NCBI GenBank assembly: GCA_040384665.1
Contig: JAZKIY010000011.1
Location: 124,001-188,000, forward strand
Direction of reading: 5' to 3'
Origin: PCRC01 sp040384665
GTDB taxonomy: Bacteria > Pseudomonadota > Gammaproteobacteria > Burkholderiales > Burkholderiaceae_C
Length of the DNA: 64,000 nt
Shown here piece after piece: positions 26,490 to 36,280 of this stretch; position 1 is the first letter of the stretch, and each line of letters opens with the position of its first letter. The notes below the pieces were generated by a model. The model ran no database searches, had not been told where the DNA came from, and saw only the letters and a list, made by a program, of their open reading frames with translations. A program made the translations under genes and the position numbers.

Positions 26490-27533
26490 ATGAAAATTTC
26501 CTTCCAACTGCCAGCGCTGGGTTTCGTCGGCGCCGCTTTGTTGGTGGCCGCGCCTGTTGCCCTGGCACAAAACGTGACCGGCGCCGGTGCCAGCTTTCCC
26601 GCGCCCCTGTACTCCAAGTGGGCGTCCGACTACAACAAGGCCACGGGCGTGAAGGTGAACTACCAATCGGTCGGCTCTGGCGCTGGCCTGAAGCAGATTG
26701 AAGCGAAAACCGTGGATTTCGGCGCCTCTGACGCGCCGCTGAAAGACGACGAACTGGCCAAGAAGGGCCTGATGCAGTTCCCTACCGTGGTCGGTGGTGT
26801 GGTGCCGGTGGTCAACATCAAGGGCATTGCCCCCGGCCAACTGAAGCTGAACGGCCAGGTGCTGGGCGACATTTACCTCGGCAAGATCACCAAGTGGGAC
26901 GACGCCGCCATCAAGGCGCTGAACCCGTCGCTGCCATTGCCTGCTGCCGACATCGCCCCGGTGCGCCGCGCCGACGGTTCGGGCACCACCTTCATCTTCA
27001 CCAACTACCTGAGCAAGGTGAACGCCGAGTGGAAGAGCAAGGTCGGTGAGGGCACCGCCGTCAATTGGCCGGCTGGCGCGGGTGGCAAAGGCAACGAAGG
27101 CGTGGCCGCATTCGTCAGCCGCCTGCCGAACTCGATTGGCTACCTGGAATACGCTTACGTGAAGCAGAACAAGCTGACGTTTGCGCAGATGAAAAACAAG
27201 GACGGCAACTTCGTGTCGCCCGACGACTCCGCTTTCAAGGCCGCCGCCGCCGGTGCCGATTGGGCCAAGAGTTTCTACCAGATCCTGACCGAGCAGCCCG
27301 GCAAGGATTCGTGGCCCATCACCGGCGCCACTTTCATCCTGATGCAAAAGCTGCAGGACAAGCCAGAGCAGGCCACCGCTTCGCTCAAGTTCTTTGACTG
27401 GGCCTACAAGAATGGCGACGGTACCGCCGATGGCCTGGACTACGTGCCCATGCCGCCAAGCGTGAAGACCGTGATCGAAAAAGCCTGGGGCGAGATCAAG
27501 GACGCGTCCGGCAAAGCCGTGGCGTACAAGTAA
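26490..27533 (+). CDS. pstS: Phosphate ABC transporter periplasmic binding protein PstS
   Basis: Binds phosphate in the periplasm for the Pst high-affinity transporter. The 347-residue protein has a Sec signal (cleavage after LAQ or ALA near 25) and the mature start NVTGAGASFPAPLYSKW. Phosphate-binding landmarks are YQSVGSGAG, VDFGASDAPL and RRADGSGTTFIFTNYL. The start has AAAGG upstream. It opens the operon pstSCAB-phoU-phoB-phoR behind a Pho box. Confidence 0.96.
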   Translation: MKISFQLPALGFVGAALLVAAPVALAQNVTGAGASFPAPLYSKWASDYNKATGVKVNYQSVGSGAGLKQIEAKTVDFGASDAPLKDDELAKKGLMQFPTVVGGVVPVVNIKGIAPGQLKLNGQVLGDIYLGKITKWDDAAIKALNPSLPLPAADIAPVRRADGSGTTFIFTNYLSKVNAEWKSKVGEGTAVNWPAGAGGKGNEGVAAFVSRLPNSIGYLEYAYVKQNKLTFAQMKNKDGNFVSPDDSAFKAAAAGADWAKSFYQILTEQPGKDSWPITGATFILMQKLQDKPEQATASLKFFDWAYKNGDGTADGLDYVPMPPSVKTVIEKAWGEIKDASGKAVAYK

Positions 27534-27580
27534 AAAACACCTGACCCACAGCGACTGAGCCAAGAAGAAAGGCGTGCACG

Positions 27581-28612
27581 GTGTCCACTACACTTTCACC
27601 CAACGACACTTCCATGGGGCCTTCGGAGAAGGCTTCCAAACGCGCCATGAGCACGCCCCCACCGACCCGAACCACCCGAACCGGGCCGCTGGTTGACACC
27701 TTGTTTGCCTGGGGGGCCAAAGGTGCCGCCCTGCTGACCCTGGGCCTGTTGATCGCCATCATGGTCTCGCTGGTCATCAGCGCCTGGCCAGCCATCGAGA
27801 AGTTTGGCCTGGGCTTCCTGACCTCCACGGTCTGGGACCCGGTGAAAAACGAGTACGGTGGCCTGGTGATGATCTACGGCACGGTGATGACCTCGGTCAT
27901 CGCGCTGCTGATCGCGGTGCCGGTGAGTTTTGGCATTGCGCTGTTCCTGACCGAACTCTCGCCCGCCTGGCTGAAGCAGCCGCTGGGCACCGCCATCGAA
28001 CTGCTCGCGGCCGTGCCGTCCATCGTGTACGGCATGTGGGGCTTGCTGGTGTTCGGCCCGATCCTGGCCGACTACGTGCAAAAGCCCGCACAGGCGTTGT
28101 TCAGCGGTGTGCCGTACGTCGGCGCGCTGTTCACCGGCCCACCGGTGGGCATTGGTATTTTGTCTGCCGGCATCATCCTGGCCATCATGATCATTCCGTT
28201 CATCGCCTCGGTGATGCGCGACGTGTTTGAAGTCACCCCCACGCTGCTGAAAGAGTCGGCCTACGGCCTCGGCTCCACCACCTGGGAGGTGGTCTCCAGG
28301 GTGGTGCTGCCTTACACCAAGACCGGCGTCATTGGCGGCATCATGCTTGGCCTGGGCCGGGCTTTGGGTGAAACCATGGCAGTGACCTTTGTCATTGGCA
28401 ACTTCAACCAGCTCGATTCGCTGAGCCTGTTCCAGGCGGCCAACAGCATCACTTCAGCACTGGCCAACGAGTTCGCCGAAGCCGGTGAAGGTCTGCACCA
28501 GGCATCGCTGATTTACCTGGGCTTGGTGCTGTTTTTCATCACCTTTGTGGTGCTGATGCTGTCCAAGATCATGCTGTCCCAGCTCAAGAAAAACGAAGGG
28601 AAGAAGACATGA
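27581..28612 (+). CDS. pstC: Phosphate ABC transporter permease PstC
   Basis: Inner-membrane permease of the Pst system, 343 residues with six predicted membrane segments and a longer cytoplasmic N-terminus (about 45 residues). The permease EAA-like loop is KESAYGLGSTTWEVVSRVVLP. The start is GTG 27581 with AGAAAGG upstream; an ATG at 27614 is an alternative. Its stop overlaps the pstA start (ATGA). Confidence 0.94.
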   Translation: MSTTLSPNDTSMGPSEKASKRAMSTPPPTRTTRTGPLVDTLFAWGAKGAALLTLGLLIAIMVSLVISAWPAIEKFGLGFLTSTVWDPVKNEYGGLVMIYGTVMTSVIALLIAVPVSFGIALFLTELSPAWLKQPLGTAIELLAAVPSIVYGMWGLLVFGPILADYVQKPAQALFSGVPYVGALFTGPPVGIGILSAGIILAIMIIPFIASVMRDVFEVTPTLLKESAYGLGSTTWEVVSRVVLPYTKTGVIGGIMLGLGRALGETMAVTFVIGNFNQLDSLSLFQAANSITSALANEFAEAGEGLHQASLIYLGLVLFFITFVVLMLSKIMLSQLKKNEGKKT

Positions 28613-29469
28613 ACGCCGCCGTTGAAGCGCAGCGCCAGGCGATGTACAGCCGGCGCAAGCTGACCAACCAGATCGCGCTGGTGTTGTCGCTGGCCGCCAT
28701 GGCCTTCGGCCTGGTCTGGCTGTTCTGGATTCTGTTTGAAACCATCGTGCTGGGCATTGGTGGTCTCAACTGGGCCACATTGACGCAAATGACCCCGCCG
28801 CCGAATGAAGAAGGTGGTTTGGCCAACGCAATTTATGGCTCCATCCTGATGGTGGGCCTGGCCACGTTTGTTGGCACACCCATCGGCATCATGGCCGGCA
28901 TTTACCTGGTGGAATACGACCAGCACAGCTGGCTGGCCTCAGCCACCCGCTTTGTGAACGACATTCTGCTGTCGGCGCCATCCATTGTGATTGGCCTGTT
29001 CATTTACGCGGTGATCGTCGCGCGCTTCAACTCGTTCTCGGGTTGGGCCGGCGTGTTGGCGCTGGCGCTGCTGGTGATCCCGATCGTGATCCGCACCACC
29101 GAGAACATGCTGCTGCTGGTGCCGTCTGGCCTGCGCGAAGCGGCCTACGCACTCGGCACGCCGAAGTGGAAAGTGATTCTGAGTATCACCCTGAAGGCCG
29201 CACGGGCGGGTGTGCTCACCGGTATTTTGCTGGCCGTGGCCCGCATCGCCGGCGAGACCGCGCCGCTGCTGTTCACCGCTTTGAGCAACCAGTTCTGGAC
29301 TTCCAACCTCAGCGAGCCAATGGCCAGCTTGCCGGTGACCATTTTCAAGTTCGCGCTGAGCCCCTACGAGAACTGGCAGAAACTGGCCTGGGCGGGTGTG
29401 TTCATCATCACGCTGGCTGTGCTGGGCCTGAACATCCTGGCGCGCGTGCTGACGCGCAACAAGGGCTGA
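28609..29469 (+). CDS. pstA: Phosphate ABC transporter permease PstA
   Basis: Second Pst permease, 286 residues, six membrane segments. The EAA loop is REAAYALGTPKWKVILSITL, and ARIAGETAPLLFTAL is a PstA hallmark. It overlaps pstC by four bases, giving translational coupling, and pstB follows after 55 bases. Confidence 0.95.
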   Translation: MNAAVEAQRQAMYSRRKLTNQIALVLSLAAMAFGLVWLFWILFETIVLGIGGLNWATLTQMTPPPNEEGGLANAIYGSILMVGLATFVGTPIGIMAGIYLVEYDQHSWLASATRFVNDILLSAPSIVIGLFIYAVIVARFNSFSGWAGVLALALLVIPIVIRTTENMLLLVPSGLREAAYALGTPKWKVILSITLKAARAGVLTGILLAVARIAGETAPLLFTALSNQFWTSNLSEPMASLPVTIFKFALSPYENWQKLAWAGVFIITLAVLGLNILARVLTRNKG

Positions 29470-29524
29470 GCCCGATCCCCATTCCAACGCAGATTCAATC
29501 GCACGAACGTACACAAGGCCGACC

Positions 29525-30304
29525 ATGGACACCCTCACCACCCACAACAGCCAGTCCAAGATTTCTGTCAAGAACCTGGACTTCTATTACGGCAAGTTCC
29601 ACGCCCTCAAGGGCATCAACCTCGAGATCCCGGAAAAGAAGGTCACGGCCTTCATTGGTCCCTCGGGCTGTGGCAAATCCACGCTGCTGCGGATTTTCAA
29701 CCGCATGTACGAGCTGTACCCCGAGCAACGCGCCCAGGGCGAAATCCTGCTGGACGGCGAGAACCTGCTGACCTCCAAAAAAGACGTGGCACTGATCCGC
29801 GCCAAGGTCGGCATGGTGTTCCAGAAGCCCACACCATTCCCGATGTCGATCTACGACAACGTGGCCTTTGGCGTGAAGCTGTTCGAGAACCTCAACGCCA
29901 CCGACATGGACGACCGCGTTGAATGGGCCTTGCGCAAAGCCGCGCTGTGGACCGAGGTGAAAGACAAGCTGAACCAGAACGGCGCCAGCCTGTCGGGTGG
30001 CCAGCAACAGCGGTTGTGCATTGCCCGCGGCATTGCGATCAAGCCCGAGGTGTTGCTGCTGGACGAGCCCTGCTCCGCGCTGGACCCGATCTCCACCGCC
30101 AAGATCGAAGAACTGATTGCCGAACTGAAAAACGACTACACCGTGGTGATCGTCACCCACAACATGCAGCAGGCCGCCCGCTGCAGCGACTACACCGCCT
30201 ACATGTACCTGGGTGACCTGGTGGAATTTGGCGCGACCGAACAGATGTTTTTCAAGCCGACCCGCAAGGAAACCGAAGACTACATCACCGGCCGGTTTGG
30301 CTGA
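29525..30304 (+). CDS. pstB: Phosphate ABC transporter ATPase PstB
   Basis: Drives phosphate import. The 259-residue ATPase has Walker A GPSGCGKST, the Q-loop VFQKPTPFPMS, signature LSGGQQQRLCIARG, Walker B VLLLDEPCSALD and the switch histidine in VTHNM. RIFNRMYELYP is typical of PstB. It sits inside the pst-pho operon. Confidence 0.97.
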   Translation: MDTLTTHNSQSKISVKNLDFYYGKFHALKGINLEIPEKKVTAFIGPSGCGKSTLLRIFNRMYELYPEQRAQGEILLDGENLLTSKKDVALIRAKVGMVFQKPTPFPMSIYDNVAFGVKLFENLNATDMDDRVEWALRKAALWTEVKDKLNQNGASLSGGQQQRLCIARGIAIKPEVLLLDEPCSALDPISTAKIEELIAELKNDYTVVIVTHNMQQAARCSDYTAYMYLGDLVEFGATEQMFFKPTRKETEDYITGRFG

Positions 30305-30330
30305 TTGACCCTTACCGACGAAAGCAACCT

Positions 30331-31032
30331 ATGTCTGACAAGCACCTTTCGACCCAGTTTGACGCCGAACTCAACAGCGTCTCGGCCCGTGTGATGGAGT
30401 TGGGCGGTCTGGTGGAATCCCAGATCCGTCAGGCCATTTACGCGCTCTCGCAGTTCAGCGCGGAAACCGCCCAGCAGGTCACCGACATGGAACACCGTGT
30501 CAACGCGATGGAGGTCGAGATCGACAAGGAGTTGTCGTCCATCATTGCGCGGCGCCAGCCCACCGCACGCGATCTGCGCCTTTTGATCGCCATCTCCAAG
30601 ACCACCGCCAACCTGGAACGGGTGGGTGACGAGGCTGAGAAGATCGCCCGGATGGTTCGGTCCATCATCAACAGCGGTTCTGCCCGTTCGCTGCCCAGCT
30701 CCGACCTGCGCGTCGCGGCGGACCTGGCCTCCGGCCTGCTGCGCAAGGCGCTGGACGCGTTTGCGCGGCTCGACGTCAAGGCCGCGGTCACCATCCTGAA
30801 GGACGACGACCTGATCGACAAGGAGTTTGACGGGTTTGTGCGCAAACTCATCACCTACATGATGGAAGACCCGCGTACCATCTCACCTAGCCTGGACTTG
30901 CTGTTCCTGGCCAAGGCCATCGAGCGGATTGGTGACCATGCGAAGAACATTGCCGAGTTCATCATCTACATCGTGAAGGGCGAAGACGTGCGCCACACGT
31001 CCATGGAAAATATCGAATCTGCAGTGCGATGA
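30331..31032 (+). CDS. phoU: Phosphate signalling regulator PhoU
   Basis: PhoU links the Pst transporter to PhoR and keeps the Pho regulon off when phosphate is plentiful. The 233-residue product is two PhoU three-helix repeats, with the metal-binding EXXXD-type segments in AISKTTANLERVGDEAEKIA and LAKAIERIGDHAKNIAEFI. It overlaps phoB by four bases. Confidence 0.96.
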   Translation: MSDKHLSTQFDAELNSVSARVMELGGLVESQIRQAIYALSQFSAETAQQVTDMEHRVNAMEVEIDKELSSIIARRQPTARDLRLLIAISKTTANLERVGDEAEKIARMVRSIINSGSARSLPSSDLRVAADLASGLLRKALDAFARLDVKAAVTILKDDDLIDKEFDGFVRKLITYMMEDPRTISPSLDLLFLAKAIERIGDHAKNIAEFIIYIVKGEDVRHTSMENIESAVR

Positions 31033-31736
31033 AGTACCAACCCCGTGTCCTCATTGTCGAAGACGAGCCGGCGATCGCCGAGTTGATCGCGGTCAACCTG
31101 CGCCACAACGGCTTCCAGCCGATCTGGGCCGAAGACGGCACGTCGGCGCAACGTGAGCTCGACGCGGTACTGCCCGACGTGATCCTGCTCGACTGGATGT
31201 TGCCGGGCCAAAGTGGTGTGTCGCTGGCACGCAAGTGGCGTGCCGACGGCCGCACCAAGGCCATTCCCATCCTGATGCTGACGGCCCGCAGCGACGAACC
31301 CGACAAGATCGCAGGCCTCGACGCCGGTGCCGACGACTACATCACCAAACCCTTCTCCACCCAGGAGCTGCTGGCCCGCATCCGCGCGGTGCTGCGCCGT
31401 CGCGCGCCCGAGCAGGTGACCGACAGCGTGACCATTGGCGAGCTGGTGCTGGACGCTGCCACCTACCGCGTCACCTTCCAGGGGCTGCCCTTGAAGGTTG
31501 GTCCGACCGAGTTCAAGCTGCTGCATTTTCTGATGAAGCATTCCGAGCGGGTGCACAGCCGCTCGCAGCTGCTCGACAAGGTCTGGGGCGACCATGTGTT
31601 CATTGAAGAACGCACGGTGGACGTGCATGTGAAGCGCCTGCGCGAAGCGCTCGGCGCTGCCGCCGCGATGCTGGAAACCGTGCGTGGCGCCGGCTACCGC
31701 GTCACCTCGCAGCCTCAGGTCAGCATTCAAGCCTGA
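31029..31736 (+). CDS. phoB: Phosphate regulon response regulator PhoB
   Basis: OmpR-family activator of 235 residues. Receiver: VEDEP, phospho-Asp55 in LLDWMLPG, Thr in LTARSD, Lys in ITKPFS. The C-terminal winged helix contains VGPTEFKLLHFLMKHSERVH and the recognition helix in EERTVDVHVKRLREAL. Its targets within this window are probably the three Pho boxes at 15945, 17836 and 26411. Confidence 0.96.
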   Translation: MKYQPRVLIVEDEPAIAELIAVNLRHNGFQPIWAEDGTSAQRELDAVLPDVILLDWMLPGQSGVSLARKWRADGRTKAIPILMLTARSDEPDKIAGLDAGADDYITKPFSTQELLARIRAVLRRRAPEQVTDSVTIGELVLDAATYRVTFQGLPLKVGPTEFKLLHFLMKHSERVHSRSQLLDKVWGDHVFIEERTVDVHVKRLREALGAAAAMLETVRGAGYRVTSQPQVSIQA

Positions 31737-31753
31737 GGGGCAGTCCCGGTTCC

Positions 31754-33130
31754 ATGGTCTGGCGTTTTTGCAGTTTTATCCTGTGCCTGCTGGTGGGCGG
31801 CATTGCGGGATGGCTGTATGCAGAGGCACTCGGCGCCTTGGTCAGCGTGGTCTTTGCCAGCCTGTTGTGGGTTGGGCTGGACCTGGTGCGTGGCTTGCGC
31901 GTGCTGCGCTGGCTCCGCAAAGGCGACGTGGCGAGCACCCCGAAGATTGGTGGGCTGTGGGACGAAGTCGCCAACCGCACCCGCCGCTTGGTGCGCCTGC
32001 GCGACCAGCAAACCCAGGAGGTGCAAAGCCGGCTGGATGACTTCCTGGAGGCGATTCACGAGTCGCCCAATGGCGTGGTGCTGCTCGACAACCAGGGCCA
32101 CATCGAGTGGTGCAACCAGACCGCCGCAGCACACTTCGGGTTTGACGTTGAGCGCGACCTGATGCAGCACATTGGCAACCTGGTGCGCGACCCGGTGTTT
32201 GCCGCCTACTACGCCAACCCCCAACAAGCGCACGACGTGGTGATGCCGGGCAGCCAGCACTCGCCCTCGCGACCGGTGCGGCTGTCGGTCCACCTGCACG
32301 CCTACGGCACCGGACGCCGCCTGCTGCTGTCGCGCGATGTCACCGCGGTGGAGCAGGCCGACGCGATGCGGCGTGACTTTGTGGCCAACGTGTCGCACGA
32401 AATCCGCACCCCGCTGACCGTGCTCGCCGGGTTTGTAGAAACCTTGCAAAACCTGCCACTGGCCGACGACGAGCGCCACCGCTACCTGACCCTGATGGCC
32501 ACGCAGTCGCACCGCATGCAAAGCCTGGTGAGCGACCTGCTGACGCTGTCACGCCTGGAAGGCAGCCCGCTGCCCGGCGCGCACGAGTGGGTGCGCATGC
32601 CCCGCCTGCTGGCCCAGTGCGAAGCCGATGCCCGCGCGCTGTCGGTGCTGCTGGCCGACCCGCCCCACCCGCTGCACTTTGACATGGGCCCCGACTGCGA
32701 GGTGGCTGGCATCCACGCCGAGCTGCTGAGCGCGATGTCCAACCTGCTGAACAACGCCATCCGCTACACGCCGGCCGGTCGGCCGGTGTCGGTGCGCTGG
32801 CAGGCTTTGCCCAGCGGGCGTTACGAATTTTCGGTGCAGGACTGTGGGCCCGGCATCGCTTCAGAACACATTCCACGCTTGACCGAGCGTTTCTACCGGG
32901 TGGACCGCAGCCGTTCGCGCGAGACCGGGGGCACTGGCCTGGGGCTGGCCATCGTCAAACACGTGGTGCAGCGCCATGGTGGGGAGCTGCACATCCAGAG
33001 CACCGTCGGCAAGGGGTCGACCTTTGCGATGGAGTTGCCCGCCAACCGCGTGAGGCTGCTGAGCGACACCGGTCCCCGTGTGTTGCAGCCCGCGCTGCAG
33101 CACGACAGCCGCTTGCAACAGCGCGGCTGA
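31754..33130 (+). CDS. phoR: Phosphate regulon sensor histidine kinase PhoR
   Basis: A 458-residue kinase with two N-terminal membrane segments (about 3-22 and 25-45), a short linker, a PAS domain (about 90-195), HisKA with the phospho-His in FVANVSHEIRTPL, and HATPase motifs NLLNNAIRYTP, DCGPGI and GGTGLGLAIVKH. It has no large periplasmic domain, as in E. coli PhoR. It lies 17 bases after phoB and ends the operon; the next gene is convergent. Confidence 0.95.
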   Translation: MVWRFCSFILCLLVGGIAGWLYAEALGALVSVVFASLLWVGLDLVRGLRVLRWLRKGDVASTPKIGGLWDEVANRTRRLVRLRDQQTQEVQSRLDDFLEAIHESPNGVVLLDNQGHIEWCNQTAAAHFGFDVERDLMQHIGNLVRDPVFAAYYANPQQAHDVVMPGSQHSPSRPVRLSVHLHAYGTGRRLLLSRDVTAVEQADAMRRDFVANVSHEIRTPLTVLAGFVETLQNLPLADDERHRYLTLMATQSHRMQSLVSDLLTLSRLEGSPLPGAHEWVRMPRLLAQCEADARALSVLLADPPHPLHFDMGPDCEVAGIHAELLSAMSNLLNNAIRYTPAGRPVSVRWQALPSGRYEFSVQDCGPGIASEHIPRLTERFYRVDRSRSRETGGTGLGLAIVKHVVQRHGGELHIQSTVGKGSTFAMELPANRVRLLSDTGPRVLQPALQHDSRLQQRG

Positions 33131-33135
33131 GCCGC

Positions 33136-34497
33136 TCAGGCGCGCGGGCGGGTGGTGTGCCACACCAGCCCAATGAACAAACCCGCCACACAGGCCAGCG
33201 CCACCACGCTGGTGACCCAGAACGCCTGTGGCGACTGCCACGGCAGCACCTGACCAGCCAGACCCTGGTAGGCCAGCCAGTAGCCGCCTGCCAGACCGAC
33301 ACCCCACAGCAGCACGCTGTAGATCACCAGTGGCAACAGCGTGACACGGTAGCAGCGCAGCACGAAGACGCTCAATGCCTGAACCGTGTCCATCAGGTGG
33401 TACAGCGCCACCCACTTCAGCAACACGGCGGCACTGGCCACCACCATCCCATTGCCACTGTAAAGGCGGGGGATGGCTTCGCTGGCCAGCAGCAGCGTGG
33501 CCGACAACACCAGCGCCGCCCCTCCAGCCAGCTTGTAGCCAGCCCACACCGCCTGGCGTGCCTGCGCCGGCTGCGCAGCGCCCAGCCGGTAGCTGACCCG
33601 GGCGCTGGTGGCAATGCCCAGCGACAGCGGCACCATGTAGAGCAGGGTGGCGAGGTTGGCGGCAATCTGGTGGCTGGCCGACGCGGTGGCACCCTGGCGC
33701 GCAATGAACAAGGCCATCAGGGTGAAAGACGTCACCTCCACCAGCACCGCCAACCCGCCGGGCACGCCCAGCCGTGCCAGCCGGCCAATGTGTTGCCAGT
33801 CCGGGCGGGCCAGCCGGGAAAACAGCGCCAGCGGTGCGTACAGCACGCGCGTCCGCAGCATCCACACCGCCACCGCCAGCATCGCGCAGTTGACGATCAG
33901 CGTGGCCCAGGCGCAGCCCGCCAGCCCTTGCGCGTCCAACCCCAGGCCACCAAACGCCAGCCACAGAGACAGCGGCACCTTGAGCGCCAGCGAGCCGATC
34001 TGCAGCCAGGTCACCAGCAACGGGCGGCCCATGGCCTGGTTCAGGTTGGCATAAAGCCGGAACAACAGCGACGGCGCCAGCGCAAACGCCAGGATCTGCA
34101 GGTAGGCCAGCACCTCGGCCTGCAGTGCGGCGGGAACTTCGGTCCAGTGCAGCAGGGGCTGGGCCCACAGCAGCACCGCCATGCCGAGCGCCACGGCCAT
34201 GGCGCAGAGGTAAAGCGACTGGTGCACCGATGGGCCAATGTCGTGGTGGCGCTGGGCGCCCCGCAGCTCGGCCCAGACCGGCAGGGTGGCCTGCATCACG
34301 CCGATGAGCGAGACGAACACGCTGACGTAAATGGCGGTGCCGACCGAGAGGGCCGCCAACGCGGTGTCGGAATAACGGCCGGCAATCAGTGTGTCGGTCA
34401 CGCCAAAGCCCATCACCGCCAGCTGCCCCATCAAGACGGTGGCACTGTGCCGCGCGATGGCGCGCAGGTCGCTGGTGGGCAACACTGGGGGAGGCAT
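33136..34497 (-). CDS. MATE-family multidrug/cation antiporter
   Basis: A 453-residue protein with twelve predicted membrane segments. MATE landmarks are MGFGVTDTLIAGRYSDTALAA (first helix and loop) and the internal duplication after ARLGVPGGLAVLVEVTSFTL. It exports drugs or metabolites using Na+ or H+. The start ATG overlaps the stop of the upstream membrane protein gene by one base, so it is the second gene of a two-gene operon. Confidence 0.9.
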   Translation of the reverse strand: MPPPVLPTSDLRAIARHSATVLMGQLAVMGFGVTDTLIAGRYSDTALAALSVGTAIYVSVFVSLIGVMQATLPVWAELRGAQRHHDIGPSVHQSLYLCAMAVALGMAVLLWAQPLLHWTEVPAALQAEVLAYLQILAFALAPSLLFRLYANLNQAMGRPLLVTWLQIGSLALKVPLSLWLAFGGLGLDAQGLAGCAWATLIVNCAMLAVAVWMLRTRVLYAPLALFSRLARPDWQHIGRLARLGVPGGLAVLVEVTSFTLMALFIARQGATASASHQIAANLATLLYMVPLSLGIATSARVSYRLGAAQPAQARQAVWAGYKLAGGAALVLSATLLLASEAIPRLYSGNGMVVASAAVLLKWVALYHLMDTVQALSVFVLRCYRVTLLPLVIYSVLLWGVGLAGGYWLAYQGLAGQVLPWQSPQAFWVTSVVALACVAGLFIGLVWHTTRPRA

Positions 34498-36188
34498 CAG
34501 GGTGCCAGCCGGCGGTAGAGCAACACGTCGTCGGTGCGGTCAGAGGGGCGCCGCAGCACCGCCTGCAGATTCCACTGCACCATGTCGGTGGCGTCAGGCA
34601 GGGTGGCCTGGTCGGCTGTGTCCACCAGCAGCCAGGGGCAGGTGTGGGCGGGGGAGACGGGCAACATGGTCAGCCCACCGTGGTATTTCAGGGCCGCTGC
34701 ATGGCCTTGCGACAGCCCGTACATCTCGACACACTGGTCGGCGCGCACATGCACCGCCACGCGCTGTGACAGCACGGTGTAGCTGCGTGCAAAGTCCAGC
34801 GCTGGCAGCCACAGCGTCATCAGCAGCAGCCAGCCCAGCACCGCGCCGCCAGCGGGCAACACCAGGCTTTTCCACAGCGCGGTGCGGTGGCGGCCGACGC
34901 GCCAGGTGACCAGCCAGGCCCAGGCCGCAGTGGCCAGCAAGGCCACCACGAAGGCAAGCCAGGAAAAACTGGGCACAAAGTCGGGTGCCAGCTTGGCCAC
35001 GTTGGCTGCTGGTTTGGCCGGGAAACCGGTCTGCATCGCGATCCAGACCACCCAGATGGTGATGGCAGAGGCGGTGAAAAACAGCAAGGTGAACCAGTCG
35101 ATCAAAGCCGACATGCTGCGCCGCAGGGTGGGCAGGGAGAAAGCCGCCAGCGTGGCCAGCGCCGGCAAGGCCAGCAGCAGCGAGCGGTCGGCCGACGGCG
35201 TGGTCAGGGTGACAAGGATGGCCAGGCTCGCAAACCACAGCGGCAGTGCCACGTGGCGGCTGCGCAGCATGTAACGCCAGCGCCACAGCGTCCACAGCGC
35301 CAGTGGCCAGGCGGGCCAGGTGAACCACAACAGCAGGCGGCCGAGGCTGCGCCACTCAGGCCAGTGGTCCAGCGACAGCCCGGGCAGTGCGATGCGCCAG
35401 CGCCACAGGTCGAACGCGGTAGCCAACGCGGCGCTGAGCAAGGTGGCACTTGCCAGCACCAGCACGCTGTGGCGCTGGCGGTCGTCCTGGTCGGGGCTGC
35501 GCGGTGAACTGACGCACAGCGCGATGCAGCCGGCGCCCAGCAAGGCGGCCAACGTGGGCGCACCGCTCAACGCCAGGCCGGCCAGGCCCAGGTGCAGCCC
35601 GACCACCGGCCCCGCCTGACGCACCGGCAAAGCGGCCACCGCATAAAACACCAGTGCCACGCTGGCGAGCTGCGCCAATGCCGGGGTCGTTTCGTGCGAC
35701 AGCTGGGCCAGACCGAGGCAGGCAATCAGGGCCAACAGGCCGCCATCTGCCATCGCGCGTGCGTAGTCGGCCGGGTGGGCTTCACCACCAAAAGCAAAGG
35801 CCACCGGCTGGGCCTGTGGGCTGCGCGCGAGGTGGTAGACGCCGTACCAGGTGGCGGTCAGCGTGAGTGCCAGCAGCAGCACAAAAGGCAGCCGGCTGGC
35901 GAGCGCCGGGTCCAGCCAGGGCAGGCCTTGCATGAACAGTGCGCCCAGCCAGTAGGGCAGCAGGGCGTCGTGGGCGGGGCCCTGGCCTGCCACTTCGGGC
36001 GTGAGCCAGCCGGTGAGCCCGGACGCGATGTTGGCCATGTAGCCAAACGACGTCATGTCGGCGCTTTTCCAGGGCTGCCGACCGACAAAGCCCGGCACGA
36101 TGTAGGCCAGACACAGCAGGAACAGGGCCAGCCGGGGCAGCCGGCGCACGGCGTGTTGGGCAACGATGGCGGGCGTGGGCTGGTTCAC
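34497..36188 (-). CDS. ArnT/GT39-like polytopic membrane glycosyltransferase-type protein
   Basis: A 563-residue protein with about twelve membrane segments and a soluble C-terminal part of about 100 residues. The N-terminal region (YIVPGFVGRQPWKSADM, then a periplasmic loop with ALLPYWLGA) recalls GT-C enzymes such as ArnT, with a candidate acidic residue in the first loop. The substrate is unknown. I start at GTG 36188 because the longer frame begins in the rpmE terminator tail. It is translated together with the MATE gene. Confidence 0.6.
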   Translation of the reverse strand: MNQPTPAIVAQHAVRRLPRLALFLLCLAYIVPGFVGRQPWKSADMTSFGYMANIASGLTGWLTPEVAGQGPAHDALLPYWLGALFMQGLPWLDPALASRLPFVLLLALTLTATWYGVYHLARSPQAQPVAFAFGGEAHPADYARAMADGGLLALIACLGLAQLSHETTPALAQLASVALVFYAVAALPVRQAGPVVGLHLGLAGLALSGAPTLAALLGAGCIALCVSSPRSPDQDDRQRHSVLVLASATLLSAALATAFDLWRWRIALPGLSLDHWPEWRSLGRLLLWFTWPAWPLALWTLWRWRYMLRSRHVALPLWFASLAILVTLTTPSADRSLLLALPALATLAAFSLPTLRRSMSALIDWFTLLFFTASAITIWVVWIAMQTGFPAKPAANVAKLAPDFVPSFSWLAFVVALLATAAWAWLVTWRVGRHRTALWKSLVLPAGGAVLGWLLLMTLWLPALDFARSYTVLSQRVAVHVRADQCVEMYGLSQGHAAALKYHGGLTMLPVSPAHTCPWLLVDTADQATLPDATDMVQWNLQAVLRRPSDRTDDVLLYRRLAP

Positions 36189-36224
36189 AGAAAGAAGGGT
36201 GGCGTGGGGTCGGTTTCGGGTCGC

Positions 36225-36264
36225 CAAAAGAAAAAGGGCAGCTCGGAAACCCGGGCTGCCCTTT
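36225..36264 (-). terminator. Intrinsic terminator after rpmE
   Basis: On the minus strand AAAGGGCAGC pairs with GCTGCCCTTT (ten bp), followed by TTCTTTT. It closes the rpmE transcript ahead of the ArnT-like gene. Confidence 0.9.
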
Positions 36265-36280
36265 ATACCTAAAACGGGGC

